Source: an uncultured Odoribacter sp.
GTDB lineage: Bacteria > Bacteroidota > Bacteroidia > Bacteroidales > Marinifilaceae
Direction of reading: 5' to 3'
Length of the DNA stretch: 64,000 bases
Assembly: GCA_910578985.1 (NCBI GenBank)
Contig: CAJTSF010000004.1
Location: 62,001 to 126,000, forward strand
Shown: positions 1 through 8,977 of the stretch, piece after piece
Layout: each line of letters starts with the position of its first letter
Position numbering within the stretch: position 1 is the first letter of the stretch
Translations under genes and position numbers: made by a program
The notes under the pieces: model-generated
Database searches by the model: none
What the model was told of the DNA's origin: nothing
What the model saw: the letters and a program-made list of their open reading frames with translations, nothing else

Positions 1-807
1 TGTGCAGTAACAGTTGAGCCTGTTGAAGTGACGTCAATCCAGCTTGATCAAGAATCGGTTGTTGTTCCCGCAGGTGGAACTGTGGAGTTAACGGCGACTA
101 TTTCCCCAGAGAATGCCACAGATAAGACGGTAACGTGGTCATCGTCCGATGAAAGTGTCGCTACAGTCATAGATGGCAAGGTGACGGGCGTCGGTGTCGG
201 TTCGGCAACGATTACTGCACAGGCGGGAGATTTCAAGGCTGAATGTTCAGTGACGGTCATTATTGAAGTGGTGTCAATCCAACTTGATCGGACGTCCGCT
301 ACATTGTCTGTAGGCAATGATATGGAGCTGACGGCAACCGTATTGCCGGAGGATGCGACGGACAAGACGGTGGTGTGGGCATCGTCCGACGAGAGTGTCG
401 CCATTGTAATTGACGGAAAGGTGACGGCTGTCAGTGTCGGTTCGGCGACGATTACCGCACAGGCGGGTAATATCAAGGTGGTATGTTCGGTGACCGTCAT
501 TATTGAAGTGGCATCAATCAAACTCAACAAGGCGTCGGTTATACTTTATCCGGGCGATAGTATGGAATTGACGGCAACTGTATTGCCGGAGAATGCGACG
601 GACAAGACGGTGACGTGGTCGTCGTCTAATGCGAGTGTTGCCACCGTTGCGAATGGCAAAGTGACGGTTGTCGGCGTCGGTTCTGCTGCTATCACTGCTC
701 GGACGAGTAACGGTCGTAGTGTCGAGTGTGTCATTGTTGTGAAGGATAAAGGGGATGAAGATGTTCCTCCCGGCGGTTCGGAAGGAACCGGTGAAATAGA
801 ATGGTAA
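1..807 (+). CDS. BIG2 (bacterial Ig-like) repeat surface protein, 3' part
   Basis: The frame is open from base 1, so the true start lies outside the window. The GTG at 28 is not a credible start because residues before it (CAVTVEPVEV) match the end of the repeat unit. At least three complete units of about 79 residues follow, each with the BIG2 pattern: ELTAT near the start, P.(N/D)ATDKTV.W.SS in the middle, then GKVT.V.VGSA.ITA. The chain ends in an acidic, Gly/Pro-rich tail. BIG2 domains are Ig-like folds found in adhesins and cell-surface enzymes, so an extracellular location is likely but the specific role is unknown. The next gene starts 20 bases downstream and encodes a surface lipoprotein, which suggests co-expression. 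Confidence 0.8.
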   Translation, partial: CAVTVEPVEVTSIQLDQESVVVPAGGTVELTATISPENATDKTVTWSSSDESVATVIDGKVTGVGVGSATITAQAGDFKAECSVTVIIEVVSIQLDRTSATLSVGNDMELTATVLPEDATDKTVVWASSDESVAIVIDGKVTAVSVGSATITAQAGNIKVVCSVTVIIEVASIKLNKASVILYPGDSMELTATVLPENATDKTVTWSSSNASVATVANGKVTVVGVGSAAITARTSNGRSVECVIVVKDKGDEDVPPGGSEGTGEIEW

Positions 808-826
808 ATTTTTAAAAATAAGTGTG

Positions 827-3670
827 ATGAATACAAGGATTAAATGTTTGATTTTTGCATGTGTCGCTTTGTTGAGTGCCGCATGCGCCGAAAAAGAGGT
901 AGAATATTCTACCGTTGAGCCCGAAGGCGTTGAGATGGTTATTTCCGCCGTGAGGGAGGGGAATGTGCCCGATACGCGGACGGTTCGTGAGTCTGACGGT
1001 TCGGTGGAATGGTGTCCGGCGGATGAAATCAGCGTGTTTTATACTGAAAATACCACTGGTGGCAGCAGGTTTACCTGTCAGAGCACGGAGCAGACGGCAA
1101 TTGCCGAGTTTAAGGGAAGACTTGATGGCGTCATTGCCGGAGGGGAGTATTTCACGAGCGGGAAGTACCTTTATGGTGTCTATCCTTATTCGACAAATAC
1201 CAAATTTAAGGACGGGGTTACGACCATTACTCTCTCGTCTAATCAGAGAGCGGTGGAAGGAACTTTTGCCAATGGGCTGTTCCCGACAATCGCCCGTTCA
1301 CAGAATATGAATCTTGCATTTTATAATATCTGTGGCGGTGTGAAGTTCATGGTATCCCGGGAGGATATTACCTCTGTCAGTATTAAAGGTAATAATGATG
1401 AGAGACTGGCTGGAACGGCGAACGTCACTTTAGGTGAAAACGGGAAACCGGTTGTCCTGACGGAAGAGGTCGGAGAGGATGGAAGTAAAAAAGGAATAAC
1501 CGTGTATGCTCCGGGAGGCGGCACGTTCGAACCGGGCAAGGAGTATTATATCGTGGCTTATCCGGTCAAGCTCAGTTCGGGTTACACGATGACTTTCCGG
1601 ACCACAGAAATGAAGGAAGGAAGTTATGTAAGCAATAGTGAAGTTGAGATTCAGCGCTCTGTTTTCGGTGTTCTTGACCAAAAGGATAAAAATGTCACCG
1701 AGTGGATAGATCTTACATCCGTCGGTGGTGGTGAAAATAGCGGTATTTATCTCGGTATTATGGGATTTAATCAAGCTTTGTATCCTTATCCTATCAGTGA
1801 ACTTAGCGATGAAAGTAAAGACGGTTTCGATTCGTTTATTGATTCTTTGAATATGAAATACGGTACGTTGTTGTATTATTCCGTTGACCGGGCTATCAAT
1901 ACGTTGCAATCGGTTCCTCTGCCTACGGATCTTTCGACAGTGGCTGTCGTGACATTTACCGATGGCTTGGATCAGGGCTCAATGATGATGAATGTTCCGT
2001 ATAACGATGATAATGAATATCTTGATGCGCTTAATCAACGGATAAAGAACGAAACCGTAAGCGGTCAGTCGATTACGGCTTATTCTATCGGTATACGGGG
2101 ACAGGATGTTTCAGATGTAACTATGTTCCGGAATAATTTGAAGAAACTTGCTTCATCGGATGCTAATGCGACCGAAGTGACGAGTATGACTGAAGTGAAC
2201 GCCAAGTTCAAAGAGATTGCCGAGCAGTTGTCAAAAAGCAATTATATCCAGACCATCAATCTTAAAATGCCCGGTGTATCGAATGGTACGAAGGTTCGCT
2301 TTACGTTCGATAATGTCGGTTTAGCACAGAATTCCACTCTCTATTTGGAGGGTACGTTTAATCTTGCTACACGTTCACTTGAAAATGTGGTATACGTAGG
2401 CCTGACTTCAACCTCCGGAACAGAGATTCAAGGTACCGTTGACGGGATTTTCGTCAGCTTTACTTTTGAGGGCGTTCATACCGACAACAATAAATTGATT
2501 GATAGTAAATTTACTGACGAGTGGACTTATATCACTTCTAATGGTACCTGGCAGATTAACTCCGAGTTCGATAAGACGGAGAATTCTGACATCGTAACCG
2601 AACGCAGTTCGGCAGTCATCATGCTCGTGCTTGACTGCTCGAGTTCGCTTGCCGACCAATTTGTCAATGCACAACGTAATGCAAAGGATTTTATCAATAC
2701 GTTGTATGAAGCGATTGGAGGAGAAAACGGTTCAGAGGAGAATCCCGGAGGTAACAATAATACCATCTACTCCACCATTCCGACAGACCTTTCTTTGGCT
2801 ATTTGGAAAGACGGGACACGCTATTATCTCTCCAAAGAAGAGTACGATAAGGCGAATCTTTCTAATGTTGTCGTAGAAGGATTGACAATCGTAAGCGGTG
2901 GCGAAAGTTTTATTCTTGAACGATCTAATGTACAAAGTTATTCTATCAAGTCGATAGAAACAGCCAAAAGTTTGTATGGGGATATTATGCCGACTGCTGA
3001 ACAAGGAAGAATCATAAGCGCGAAATGGAGTGATATAAATTCGGCATTAAGTAAATTTGGTGGAAACCAATTGAGTTCTGATAATTATTATTATACTTCT
3101 TCTACTACTTCTTCTTCCAGTTATAGTTATACCGATTGTATAAGTGGTTCAGGTGGTAATTTATATTCCACTAGTAGGTATCTCCCTTATGTAAGAGGCG
3201 TTAAGTCGACAAACTGGAGTTCTGCTATATACTGGAAAGATCCGGATGACATGAAATTGTCTGTAATAATTGATGGTACTCGGGAATTTTTGAATGAACA
3301 AGAATATAACGAAAGGAAGGGCGAAATTGAAACCATTGAAGGTATTGCTATTATTGCAGGAGGAGAAAAATTCGCGCTTCATCTTATCAATGCGCAGACG
3401 GATGCCATTAGTTCAATAACAACTGCTCAAAGTTTATATGGGGATATAATGCCGACTGCTGAGCAAGGAAAGATTATAAGTGCGAAATGGAGTGAAATAA
3501 ATTTGGCATTAAGTAGATTTGGTGGAGACCAATTGAATTCTTCGTCTTATTATTATACTTCTTCTACTACCTCTTCTTCTAATTATACAAATTGTATATA
3601 TGGTTCAGGAGGTAATCTATCTACTTCAAGGTATTCTCCTTATGTAAGAGGTGTCACTACTTTTGAATAA
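827..3670 (+). CDS. Fimbrillin-like surface lipoprotein with vWA-like segments and a tandem C-terminal domain
   Basis: The ATG at 827 is chosen over the GTG at 824. It gives 947 residues starting with a lipoprotein signal peptide (lipobox LSAAC, Cys20). Residues about 25-290 resemble the Bacteroidales fimbrillin/Mfa-like fold. A segment near 305-480 looks like part of a von Willebrand A domain (VVTFTDG), but the DxSxS metal-site motif appears only later (LDCSSS, near 605). The last 280 residues hold two related units, each with SLYGDIMPTAEQG, II(S)AKW, FGG.QL, YYYTSSTTSSS and YVRGV. That pattern recalls C-type-lectin-like modules, which is my inference. The 3' half is more AT-rich than purL downstream. 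A surface adhesin or pilus component is likely. Confidence 0.65.
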   Translation: MNTRIKCLIFACVALLSAACAEKEVEYSTVEPEGVEMVISAVREGNVPDTRTVRESDGSVEWCPADEISVFYTENTTGGSRFTCQSTEQTAIAEFKGRLDGVIAGGEYFTSGKYLYGVYPYSTNTKFKDGVTTITLSSNQRAVEGTFANGLFPTIARSQNMNLAFYNICGGVKFMVSREDITSVSIKGNNDERLAGTANVTLGENGKPVVLTEEVGEDGSKKGITVYAPGGGTFEPGKEYYIVAYPVKLSSGYTMTFRTTEMKEGSYVSNSEVEIQRSVFGVLDQKDKNVTEWIDLTSVGGGENSGIYLGIMGFNQALYPYPISELSDESKDGFDSFIDSLNMKYGTLLYYSVDRAINTLQSVPLPTDLSTVAVVTFTDGLDQGSMMMNVPYNDDNEYLDALNQRIKNETVSGQSITAYSIGIRGQDVSDVTMFRNNLKKLASSDANATEVTSMTEVNAKFKEIAEQLSKSNYIQTINLKMPGVSNGTKVRFTFDNVGLAQNSTLYLEGTFNLATRSLENVVYVGLTSTSGTEIQGTVDGIFVSFTFEGVHTDNNKLIDSKFTDEWTYITSNGTWQINSEFDKTENSDIVTERSSAVIMLVLDCSSSLADQFVNAQRNAKDFINTLYEAIGGENGSEENPGGNNNTIYSTIPTDLSLAIWKDGTRYYLSKEEYDKANLSNVVVEGLTIVSGGESFILERSNVQSYSIKSIETAKSLYGDIMPTAEQGRIISAKWSDINSALSKFGGNQLSSDNYYYTSSTTSSSSYSYTDCISGSGGNLYSTSRYLPYVRGVKSTNWSSAIYWKDPDDMKLSVIIDGTREFLNEQEYNERKGEIETIEGIAIIAGGEKFALHLINAQTDAISSITTAQSLYGDIMPTAEQGKIISAKWSEINLALSRFGGDQLNSSSYYYTSSTTSSSNYTNCIYGSGGNLSTSRYSPYVRGVTTFE

Positions 3671-3694
3671 TAATAGAGAGTATGATTAAAAAAT

Positions 3695-3745
3695 GAAATG
3701 CCCCCTAAAAGTCAGACGAAAACTTTTAGGGGCATTTCTATTTTG
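3695..3745 (+). terminator. Rho-independent terminator after the lipoprotein gene
   Basis: An inverted repeat of 16 pairs with one bulged C (5' arm 3695-3711, 3' arm 3723-3738) has an 11-base loop and is followed by a T-rich tract. It closes the surface-protein transcript. Confidence 0.85.
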
Positions 3746-3856
3746 AGCTACATGTCACAGATGGTGTTGGTGTTTTAGCGCATGACTTGAACAAAAGAGG
3801 GAATAAACTGAATGCCGAGCACGGCGGCGATGCGGAAGAAAATTAACACAAATCAC

Positions 3857-3975
3857 ACTAATCTCAAAATGTTTTTATCGTAAAACCACACAAATCTCAA
3901 TTTGTTTGGTCGTATCCCATGAATCTCAAAATTAATTTTATGAGAATTTGCAGTAATCTCAATATTTAATAAACC
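3857..3975 (+). repeat. Four phased AATCTCAA motifs upstream of purL
   Basis: The octamer AATCTCAA occurs exactly at 3860, 3893, 3922 and 3955, with steps of 33, 29 and 33 bases. Each copy is preceded by a short A/C-rich stretch and followed by an AT-rich stretch, so the block looks like four degenerate units of about 32 bp. The last copy ends 23 bases before the -33 box of the purL promoter. The steps are close to three helical turns, which would put bound proteins on one face of the DNA. An operator array is an inference. Confidence 0.55.
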
Positions 3976-3985
3976 TGGGGGCACT

Positions 3986-4018
3986 TTTGCTCTAATTGTG
4001 AAGAAATGCATATCTTTG
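3986..4018 (+). promoter_or_regulatory. purL promoter (TTTG-N21-TATCTTTG)
   Basis: TTTG at 3986-3989 and TATCTTTG at 4011-4018 are 21 bases apart, matching the Bacteroidetes primary sigma consensus. Transcription would begin near 4025, which rules out an in-frame ATG at 4006 as the translation start. Confidence 0.8.
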
Positions 4019-4053
4019 CGGAAAGATTCGATGAATGTAATTTTAGGAAAGAT

Positions 4054-7000
4054 ATGGCAATAGTTTTCTATCAGAAAGGTGAAACGGTGTATGCCGTGGA
4101 GTATGGCAAGCCCGAGGGTGCTTTGGATGCGGGCAAGTTGGAATGGTTGTTCAGCGGGGCGAAGCGGGTGAAGGGGGAAGGTGTGGCGGGGTGGTTTGTG
4201 GGGCCGCGGCGGGAGATGATTACGCCGTGGAGCACGAATGCGGTGGAGATTACGCAGAATATGGGCATCGAGGGGGTGGTGCGTGTGGAGGAGTTCGCGG
4301 AGGTGAAGGATGAGCGGGCGGCGTACGACCCGATGTTGCAGGCGTTGTACAAGGGGCTGGACCAGCGGGTGTTCACCGTCGACAAGCGGCCGGAGGCGGT
4401 GGTGTACATCGAGGATATCCGGCGGTATAACGAGCAGGAGGGGCTGGCGCTGAATCCGGAGGAGATCGCTTACCTGGAGGGGCTGGAGAAGAAGCTGGGG
4501 CGGAAGCTGACGGATTCGGAGGTGTTCGGGTTCTCGCAGGTCAATTCGGAGCATTGCCGGCATAAGATTTTCAACGGGACTTTCATCATCGACGGGGAGG
4601 AGAAGGAGACCTCGTTGTTCAAACTGATAAAAAGGACGTCGGCGGAGCATCCGAACCGGATTGTGTCGGCGTACAAGGATAATTGCGCGTTCATCGAGGG
4701 ACCGCGGGTGGAGCAGTTCGCTCCGGCGACGCACGACAAGCCGGATTTCTTCGGGACGCGGGACATCGATACGGTGATTTCGCTGAAGGCGGAGACGCAT
4801 AATTTCCCGACGACGGTGGAGCCGTTCAACGGGGCGGCGACGGGTAGCGGCGGGGAGATACGCGACCGCATCGCGGGAGGACAGGCGGCGTTGCCGCTGG
4901 CGGGGACGGCGGTGTATATGACCTCTTACCCGCGCCTGGAGGCGGGACGGTTGTGGGAGCAGAAGACGGACCCGCGCCGCTGGCTGTATCAGTCGCCGGA
5001 GGATATCCTCATCAAGGCGTCGAACGGGGCGTCGGATTTCGGGAACAAGTTCGGGCAGCCGCTGATTTGCGGTTCGCTGCTGACGTTCGAGCATGAGGAG
5101 AACGGGCAGACCTATGGGTATGACAAGGTCATCATGCAGGCGGGAGGCATCGGCTTCGGCAACCGGGCGCAGGCGATGAAGGGACGGGTGGAAGCAGGGG
5201 AGAAGGTGGTGTTGCTGGGCGGAGACAATTACCGCATCGGGATGGGCGGCGGTGCCGTGTCGTCAGTGAATACGGGCGTGTACGCGGGTGCCATCGAGCT
5301 GAACGCCGTGCAGCGGTCGAACCCGGAGATGCAGAAGCGGGTGTGCAACGCCATCCGGGCGATGGCGGAGAGTGAGGAGAACCCGATTGTGTCCATCCAT
5401 GACCATGGGGCGGGCGGACACCTGAACTGCCTGTCGGAGCTGGTGGAGGAGACGGGGGGAACGATCCACATGGAGAAGTTGCCGGTGGGCGACCCGACGC
5501 TGAGCGCGAAGGAGATTGTGGGGAACGAGTCGCAGGAGCGGATGGGGCTGGTGATGAAGGAGAAAGATGTGGCGACGTTGCAGCGGGTGGCGGAGCGCGA
5601 GCGTGCACCGATGTATGTCATCGGGGAGGCGACGGGGGACGGGCGTTTCACGTTCGAGAATGCGGTGACGGGCGAGCGTCCCATCGATTTGGAGTTGAAA
5701 GATATGTTCGGTAATCCTCCCAAGACGATGATGGAGGACAAGACCGTGAAAGAGAAATACGGGGAGGCGGAGTATTCCGCCGACCGCCTGGAGGAGTATC
5801 TGGAGCAGGTGTTGCAGCTGGAGGCTGTGGCTTGCAAGGATTGGCTGACGAACAAGGTGGACCGCTCGGTGTCGGGGAAGGTCATCCGCCAGCAGTGCGT
5901 GGGACCGTTGCAGTTGCCGTTGAGCGATGCGGCGGCGGTGGCGTTGGATTACAGCGGGTTCCGCGGTATCGCCACCTCTGTCGGTCATGCGCCGGTGGCG
6001 GCGATGGCGGATGCCGGGGCGGGTTCGCGCTTGGCGATTGCGGAGGCATTGACGAACTTAGTGTGGGCGCCGATAGAGAAGGGGCTGGAGGGGGTTTCCC
6101 TGTCCGCTAACTGGATGTGGCCCTGCCGGAATGCCGGGGAGGATGCGCGGCTGTACCGGGCGGTGCAGGCGGCGAGCGACTTCGCGGTGGAGTTGGGCGT
6201 GAATATTCCAACGGGAAAGGATTCGCTGTCGATGACGCAGAAGTATGCCGACAAGAAGGTGCTGGCGCCGGGAACGGTGATTATCTCGACGGTGGGCGAG
6301 GTGACGGATTACCGGAAGATTGCCGTGCCGGTGCTGAAGCCGGAGAAGGACACGGAGTTAGTGTATGTGGATTTCTCGTTCGACAAGTTGAAATTGGGCG
6401 GTTCGAGTTTCGCGCAGGTATTGAATAAGGTGGGGCAGGAGGTGCCGGACGTGAAGGACGGCGGCTATTTCGTGAAGGCTTTCGGGGCGGTGCAGCGACT
6501 GGTGGAAGAGGGGATGGTGCTGGCAGGGCATGATATCTCCGCGGGAGGTATGGTGACGGCGTTGCTGGAGATGTGTTTTGCGGACAACCGCGCGGGATTG
6601 GAGGTGGACCTCTCTTTCCTGGCGGAAAAGGATATTGTGAAGGTGCTGTTCGCGGAGAATCCGGGCGTGCTGTTCCAAATCCGGGATGCGGACGCGAAGC
6701 GGGTGGCTGCCGTGCTGGACGAGGCGGGCGTGGCTTACGGTTTCGTCGGGAAGCCGGGAAAGGCGGGAGAGCTGAATATCCGGAAGGACGGCAGGGAATG
6801 GAAGCTGGACGTGGCGTCGTTGCGGGATTTGTGGTTCAAGACGTCGTATTTGCTGGACCGCCGGCAGAGCGGGGAGCAGAAGGCGTTGGAGCGATATAAG
6901 AATTATAAGCATAACGAACTGAAATATAAGTTCCCGAAAGGGTTCTCCGGCAAGTTGGCGGACCTGGGGCTGAGCCTGCACCGCAAGGGGCAGGCGGGCA

Positions 7001-7749
7001 TCCGTGCGGCGGTCATCCGCGAGAAGGGATGCCAGTGCGAGCGGGAGACGGCGTGGGCGCTGCACTTGGCGGGATTCGACGTGAAGGACGTGCATATGAC
7101 CGACCTGATTACGGGACGCGAGACGCTGGAGGATGTGAATATGATTGTCTTCGTCGGCGGTTTCTCCAATTCGGATGTGCTGGGCTCCGCGAAAGGTTGG
7201 GCGGGCGCGTTCAAGTACAACGAGAAGGCGCGCACGGCGCTGGAGAATTTCTACAAGCGGGAGGATACGTTGAGTCTGGGTATCTGCAACGGTTGCCAGT
7301 TGATGGTGGAGTTGGGGCTGATTTATCCGGAGCATGCGAAGATGCCGAAGATGCTGCATAACGATTCGCACAAGTTCGAGTCGGGCTTTGTGAACGTGAC
7401 CATTCAGAAGAGCCCCTCCGTGTTGTTGAAATCCCTCGAGGGCAGCCGTCTGGGCGTGTGGATCGCGCACGGGGAGGGCAAGTTCTCGTTGCCTTATGCG
7501 GAGAGCGAGTACGCCGTGGCGCTGAAGTACAGCATTGATGCCTATCCGGCAAATCCGAACGGTTCGGCGTATGCGGTGGCGGGATTGGTGAGCAAGGACG
7601 GTCGCCATCTGGCGATGATGCCGCACTTGGAGCGTTCGCTTTGCCCGTCGAACTGGGCATACTATGCCGAGGGACGGGAGGGGGACGAGGTGAGCCCGTG
7701 GATCGAGGCGTTCGTGAATGCCCGGAAGTGGGTGGAAGCGAAGAGGTGA
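4054..7749 (+). CDS. purL: Phosphoribosylformylglycinamidine synthase (FGAM synthase)
   Basis: This is the large, single-chain PurL, 1231 residues from the ATG at 4054, which lies after AGGAAA and downstream of the promoter. It converts FGAR, ATP and glutamine to FGAM in purine synthesis. The order is N-terminal PurS-like domain, linker, two AIRS-type halves (LKAETHNFPTTVEPFNGAA and HDHGAGGH are clear) and a C-terminal class I glutamine amidotransferase (GICNGCQLM, nucleophile Cys1078; HGEGKF supplies the catalytic His). Length and domain set are those of intact PurL. It appears to be a single-gene unit under its own promoter. The coding strand is rich in G, unlike the preceding gene. Confidence 0.97.
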   Translation: MAIVFYQKGETVYAVEYGKPEGALDAGKLEWLFSGAKRVKGEGVAGWFVGPRREMITPWSTNAVEITQNMGIEGVVRVEEFAEVKDERAAYDPMLQALYKGLDQRVFTVDKRPEAVVYIEDIRRYNEQEGLALNPEEIAYLEGLEKKLGRKLTDSEVFGFSQVNSEHCRHKIFNGTFIIDGEEKETSLFKLIKRTSAEHPNRIVSAYKDNCAFIEGPRVEQFAPATHDKPDFFGTRDIDTVISLKAETHNFPTTVEPFNGAATGSGGEIRDRIAGGQAALPLAGTAVYMTSYPRLEAGRLWEQKTDPRRWLYQSPEDILIKASNGASDFGNKFGQPLICGSLLTFEHEENGQTYGYDKVIMQAGGIGFGNRAQAMKGRVEAGEKVVLLGGDNYRIGMGGGAVSSVNTGVYAGAIELNAVQRSNPEMQKRVCNAIRAMAESEENPIVSIHDHGAGGHLNCLSELVEETGGTIHMEKLPVGDPTLSAKEIVGNESQERMGLVMKEKDVATLQRVAERERAPMYVIGEATGDGRFTFENAVTGERPIDLELKDMFGNPPKTMMEDKTVKEKYGEAEYSADRLEEYLEQVLQLEAVACKDWLTNKVDRSVSGKVIRQQCVGPLQLPLSDAAAVALDYSGFRGIATSVGHAPVAAMADAGAGSRLAIAEALTNLVWAPIEKGLEGVSLSANWMWPCRNAGEDARLYRAVQAASDFAVELGVNIPTGKDSLSMTQKYADKKVLAPGTVIISTVGEVTDYRKIAVPVLKPEKDTELVYVDFSFDKLKLGGSSFAQVLNKVGQEVPDVKDGGYFVKAFGAVQRLVEEGMVLAGHDISAGGMVTALLEMCFADNRAGLEVDLSFLAEKDIVKVLFAENPGVLFQIRDADAKRVAAVLDEAGVAYGFVGKPGKAGELNIRKDGREWKLDVASLRDLWFKTSYLLDRRQSGEQKALERYKNYKHNELKYKFPKGFSGKLADLGLSLHRKGQAGIRAAVIREKGCQCERETAWALHLAGFDVKDVHMTDLITGRETLEDVNMIVFVGGFSNSDVLGSAKGWAGAFKYNEKARTALENFYKREDTLSLGICNGCQLMVELGLIYPEHAKMPKMLHNDSHKFESGFVNVTIQKSPSVLLKSLEGSRLGVWIAHGEGKFSLPYAESEYAVALKYSIDAYPANPNGSAYAVAGLVSKDGRHLAMMPHLERSLCPSNWAYYAEGREGDEVSPWIEAFVNARKWVEAKR

Positions 7750-7792
7750 TGGGTATTTCGTTGGAACAATAGTTAAAATGTAATATACAGGC

Positions 7793-8935
7793 ATGAATCA
7801 AGAGTCGGTTTATGCGCAAGCCGTGGAGTGGCGCCGGTGGCTGCATAGCCATCCGGAGGTGTCCACGGAGGAGTTCCGGACGCAGGCGTTCGTGGCGGAG
7901 GTGTTGGAGAAACACGGCATCCCGTACCGCACGTATGGTACGGGCGTCATCGCCACGGTGGGGACGGGAGAGAGGTGTGTCGCCTTGCGGGCGGATATGG
8001 ATGCGTTGCGGGTGACGGAGCAGACGGGACTGCCTTTTGCATCGGAGCATGAGGGGGTGATGCACGCTTGCGGGCATGACATGCACATGGCGATGCTGCT
8101 CGGGGCAGCGGTGTCCCTGAAAGCATGCGAAGCGGAGCTGGGCGGCACGGTCAAACTGGTTTTCCAGCCCAGCGAGGAGAAGCGTCCCGGCGGTGCGCGC
8201 CTGTTGTTGCCCCATGTGATGGAACCTCCGGTGCCTCGCGCGATATTCGGACAGCACGTGTCGCCGGAGTTGCCGGTGGGGACAATCGGCATCCGGGAGG
8301 GGGCGTTTTTCGCTTCTTCGGATAATATCATATTTGCCGTGGAGGGGAAAGGCACGCACGCCGCGATGCCGCACCTGGGGTCCGACCCGATTCTGGCGTC
8401 GGCGGCGCTGATCCAGTATTACCAGACGATTGTCACGAAATGCAGGGACCCTTTCGAGCCGGCGGTGCTTTCCATTACTTCCATACACGGCGGTACTGCC
8501 AATAATGTCATCCCCGACCGCGTGGAGGTGAAGGGGACGGTGAGGACGCACAATGACGCTTTGCGCCACCGCATATTCGACCTGATTCATGAGAAATCCC
8601 CTGCCATCTGCGATTTATACGGCTGCCGTTTTGTGCCGGACATGCCTTGGAACGGGCTGCCGCCTTTGGTCAATACGCCGGAATGGGTGGAAGCGGTGAG
8701 GCATGCGGCGGAGGGGGTCGTGCGGGTGACGGATTCCGCCCCGCTGACGTTGGGGGAGGACTTTGCCATTTATTTGGAGCGGTTGCCGGGCGCTTTTTGG
8801 ACGTTGGGCGTGTGTCCTCCGGAACAGCGGGAAATGCCGCCGTTGCACAATCCGCGGATGGCGCCCGACGAACGGGCGCTTCCGTTGGGCGTAGAATTGT
8901 TGGTGGGGGTGTGCCGTGAAGCCATATTTTTTTAA
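7793..8935 (+). CDS. M20-family amidohydrolase
   Basis: A 380-residue cytoplasmic metallo-amidohydrolase of the M20D (hippuricase/aminoacylase-like) group. Metal-site motifs are ADMDAL near residue 67, CGHDMHM near 87, PSEEKRPGGA with the catalytic Glu pair, GQHVSPELP, and a final LHNP near the C-terminus. No signal peptide is seen. Relatives remove acyl groups from N-acyl amino acids or indole conjugates, but the substrate cannot be read from the sequence. It begins 43 bases after purL and may be read with it, since no terminator is seen between them. Confidence 0.9.
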   Translation: MNQESVYAQAVEWRRWLHSHPEVSTEEFRTQAFVAEVLEKHGIPYRTYGTGVIATVGTGERCVALRADMDALRVTEQTGLPFASEHEGVMHACGHDMHMAMLLGAAVSLKACEAELGGTVKLVFQPSEEKRPGGARLLLPHVMEPPVPRAIFGQHVSPELPVGTIGIREGAFFASSDNIIFAVEGKGTHAAMPHLGSDPILASAALIQYYQTIVTKCRDPFEPAVLSITSIHGGTANNVIPDRVEVKGTVRTHNDALRHRIFDLIHEKSPAICDLYGCRFVPDMPWNGLPPLVNTPEWVEAVRHAAEGVVRVTDSAPLTLGEDFAIYLERLPGAFWTLGVCPPEQREMPPLHNPRMAPDERALPLGVELLVGVCREAIFF

Positions 8936-8940
8936 TTTTG
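8933..8940 (+). promoter_or_regulatory. -7 box TAATTTTG for the M13 peptidase gene
   Basis: TAATTTTG overlaps the stop codon of the upstream gene and fits TAnnTTTG. I see no clear -33 box. A start near 8947 favours translation from the ATG at 8978 rather than 8948. Confidence 0.5.
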
Positions 8941-8977
8941 CACCTGCATGAAAGATGTTAAACAAAATACAGATCAA

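Larger units (their letters stand above)
3746..4053. other. Gene-free region upstream of purL
   Basis: No supported gene is present. On the minus strand, 3775-3848 reads as a 24-codon peptide ending in FIPSFVQVMR and a stop. It could be a decayed gene end, but it has no start and a stop lies just upstream. The rest is AT-rich and carries the phased motif array and the purL promoter, listed separately. Confidence 0.6.

Noticed and set aside
3775..3848. Minus-strand peptide ending FIPSFVQVMR as a pseudogene
   Set aside because: Only about 24 codons, no start and no recognised family; too little to call.
4006..4053. Upstream ATG for purL
   Set aside because: It lies before the -7 box TATCTTTG, so it would not be transcribed; the ATG at 4054 follows a purine-rich site.
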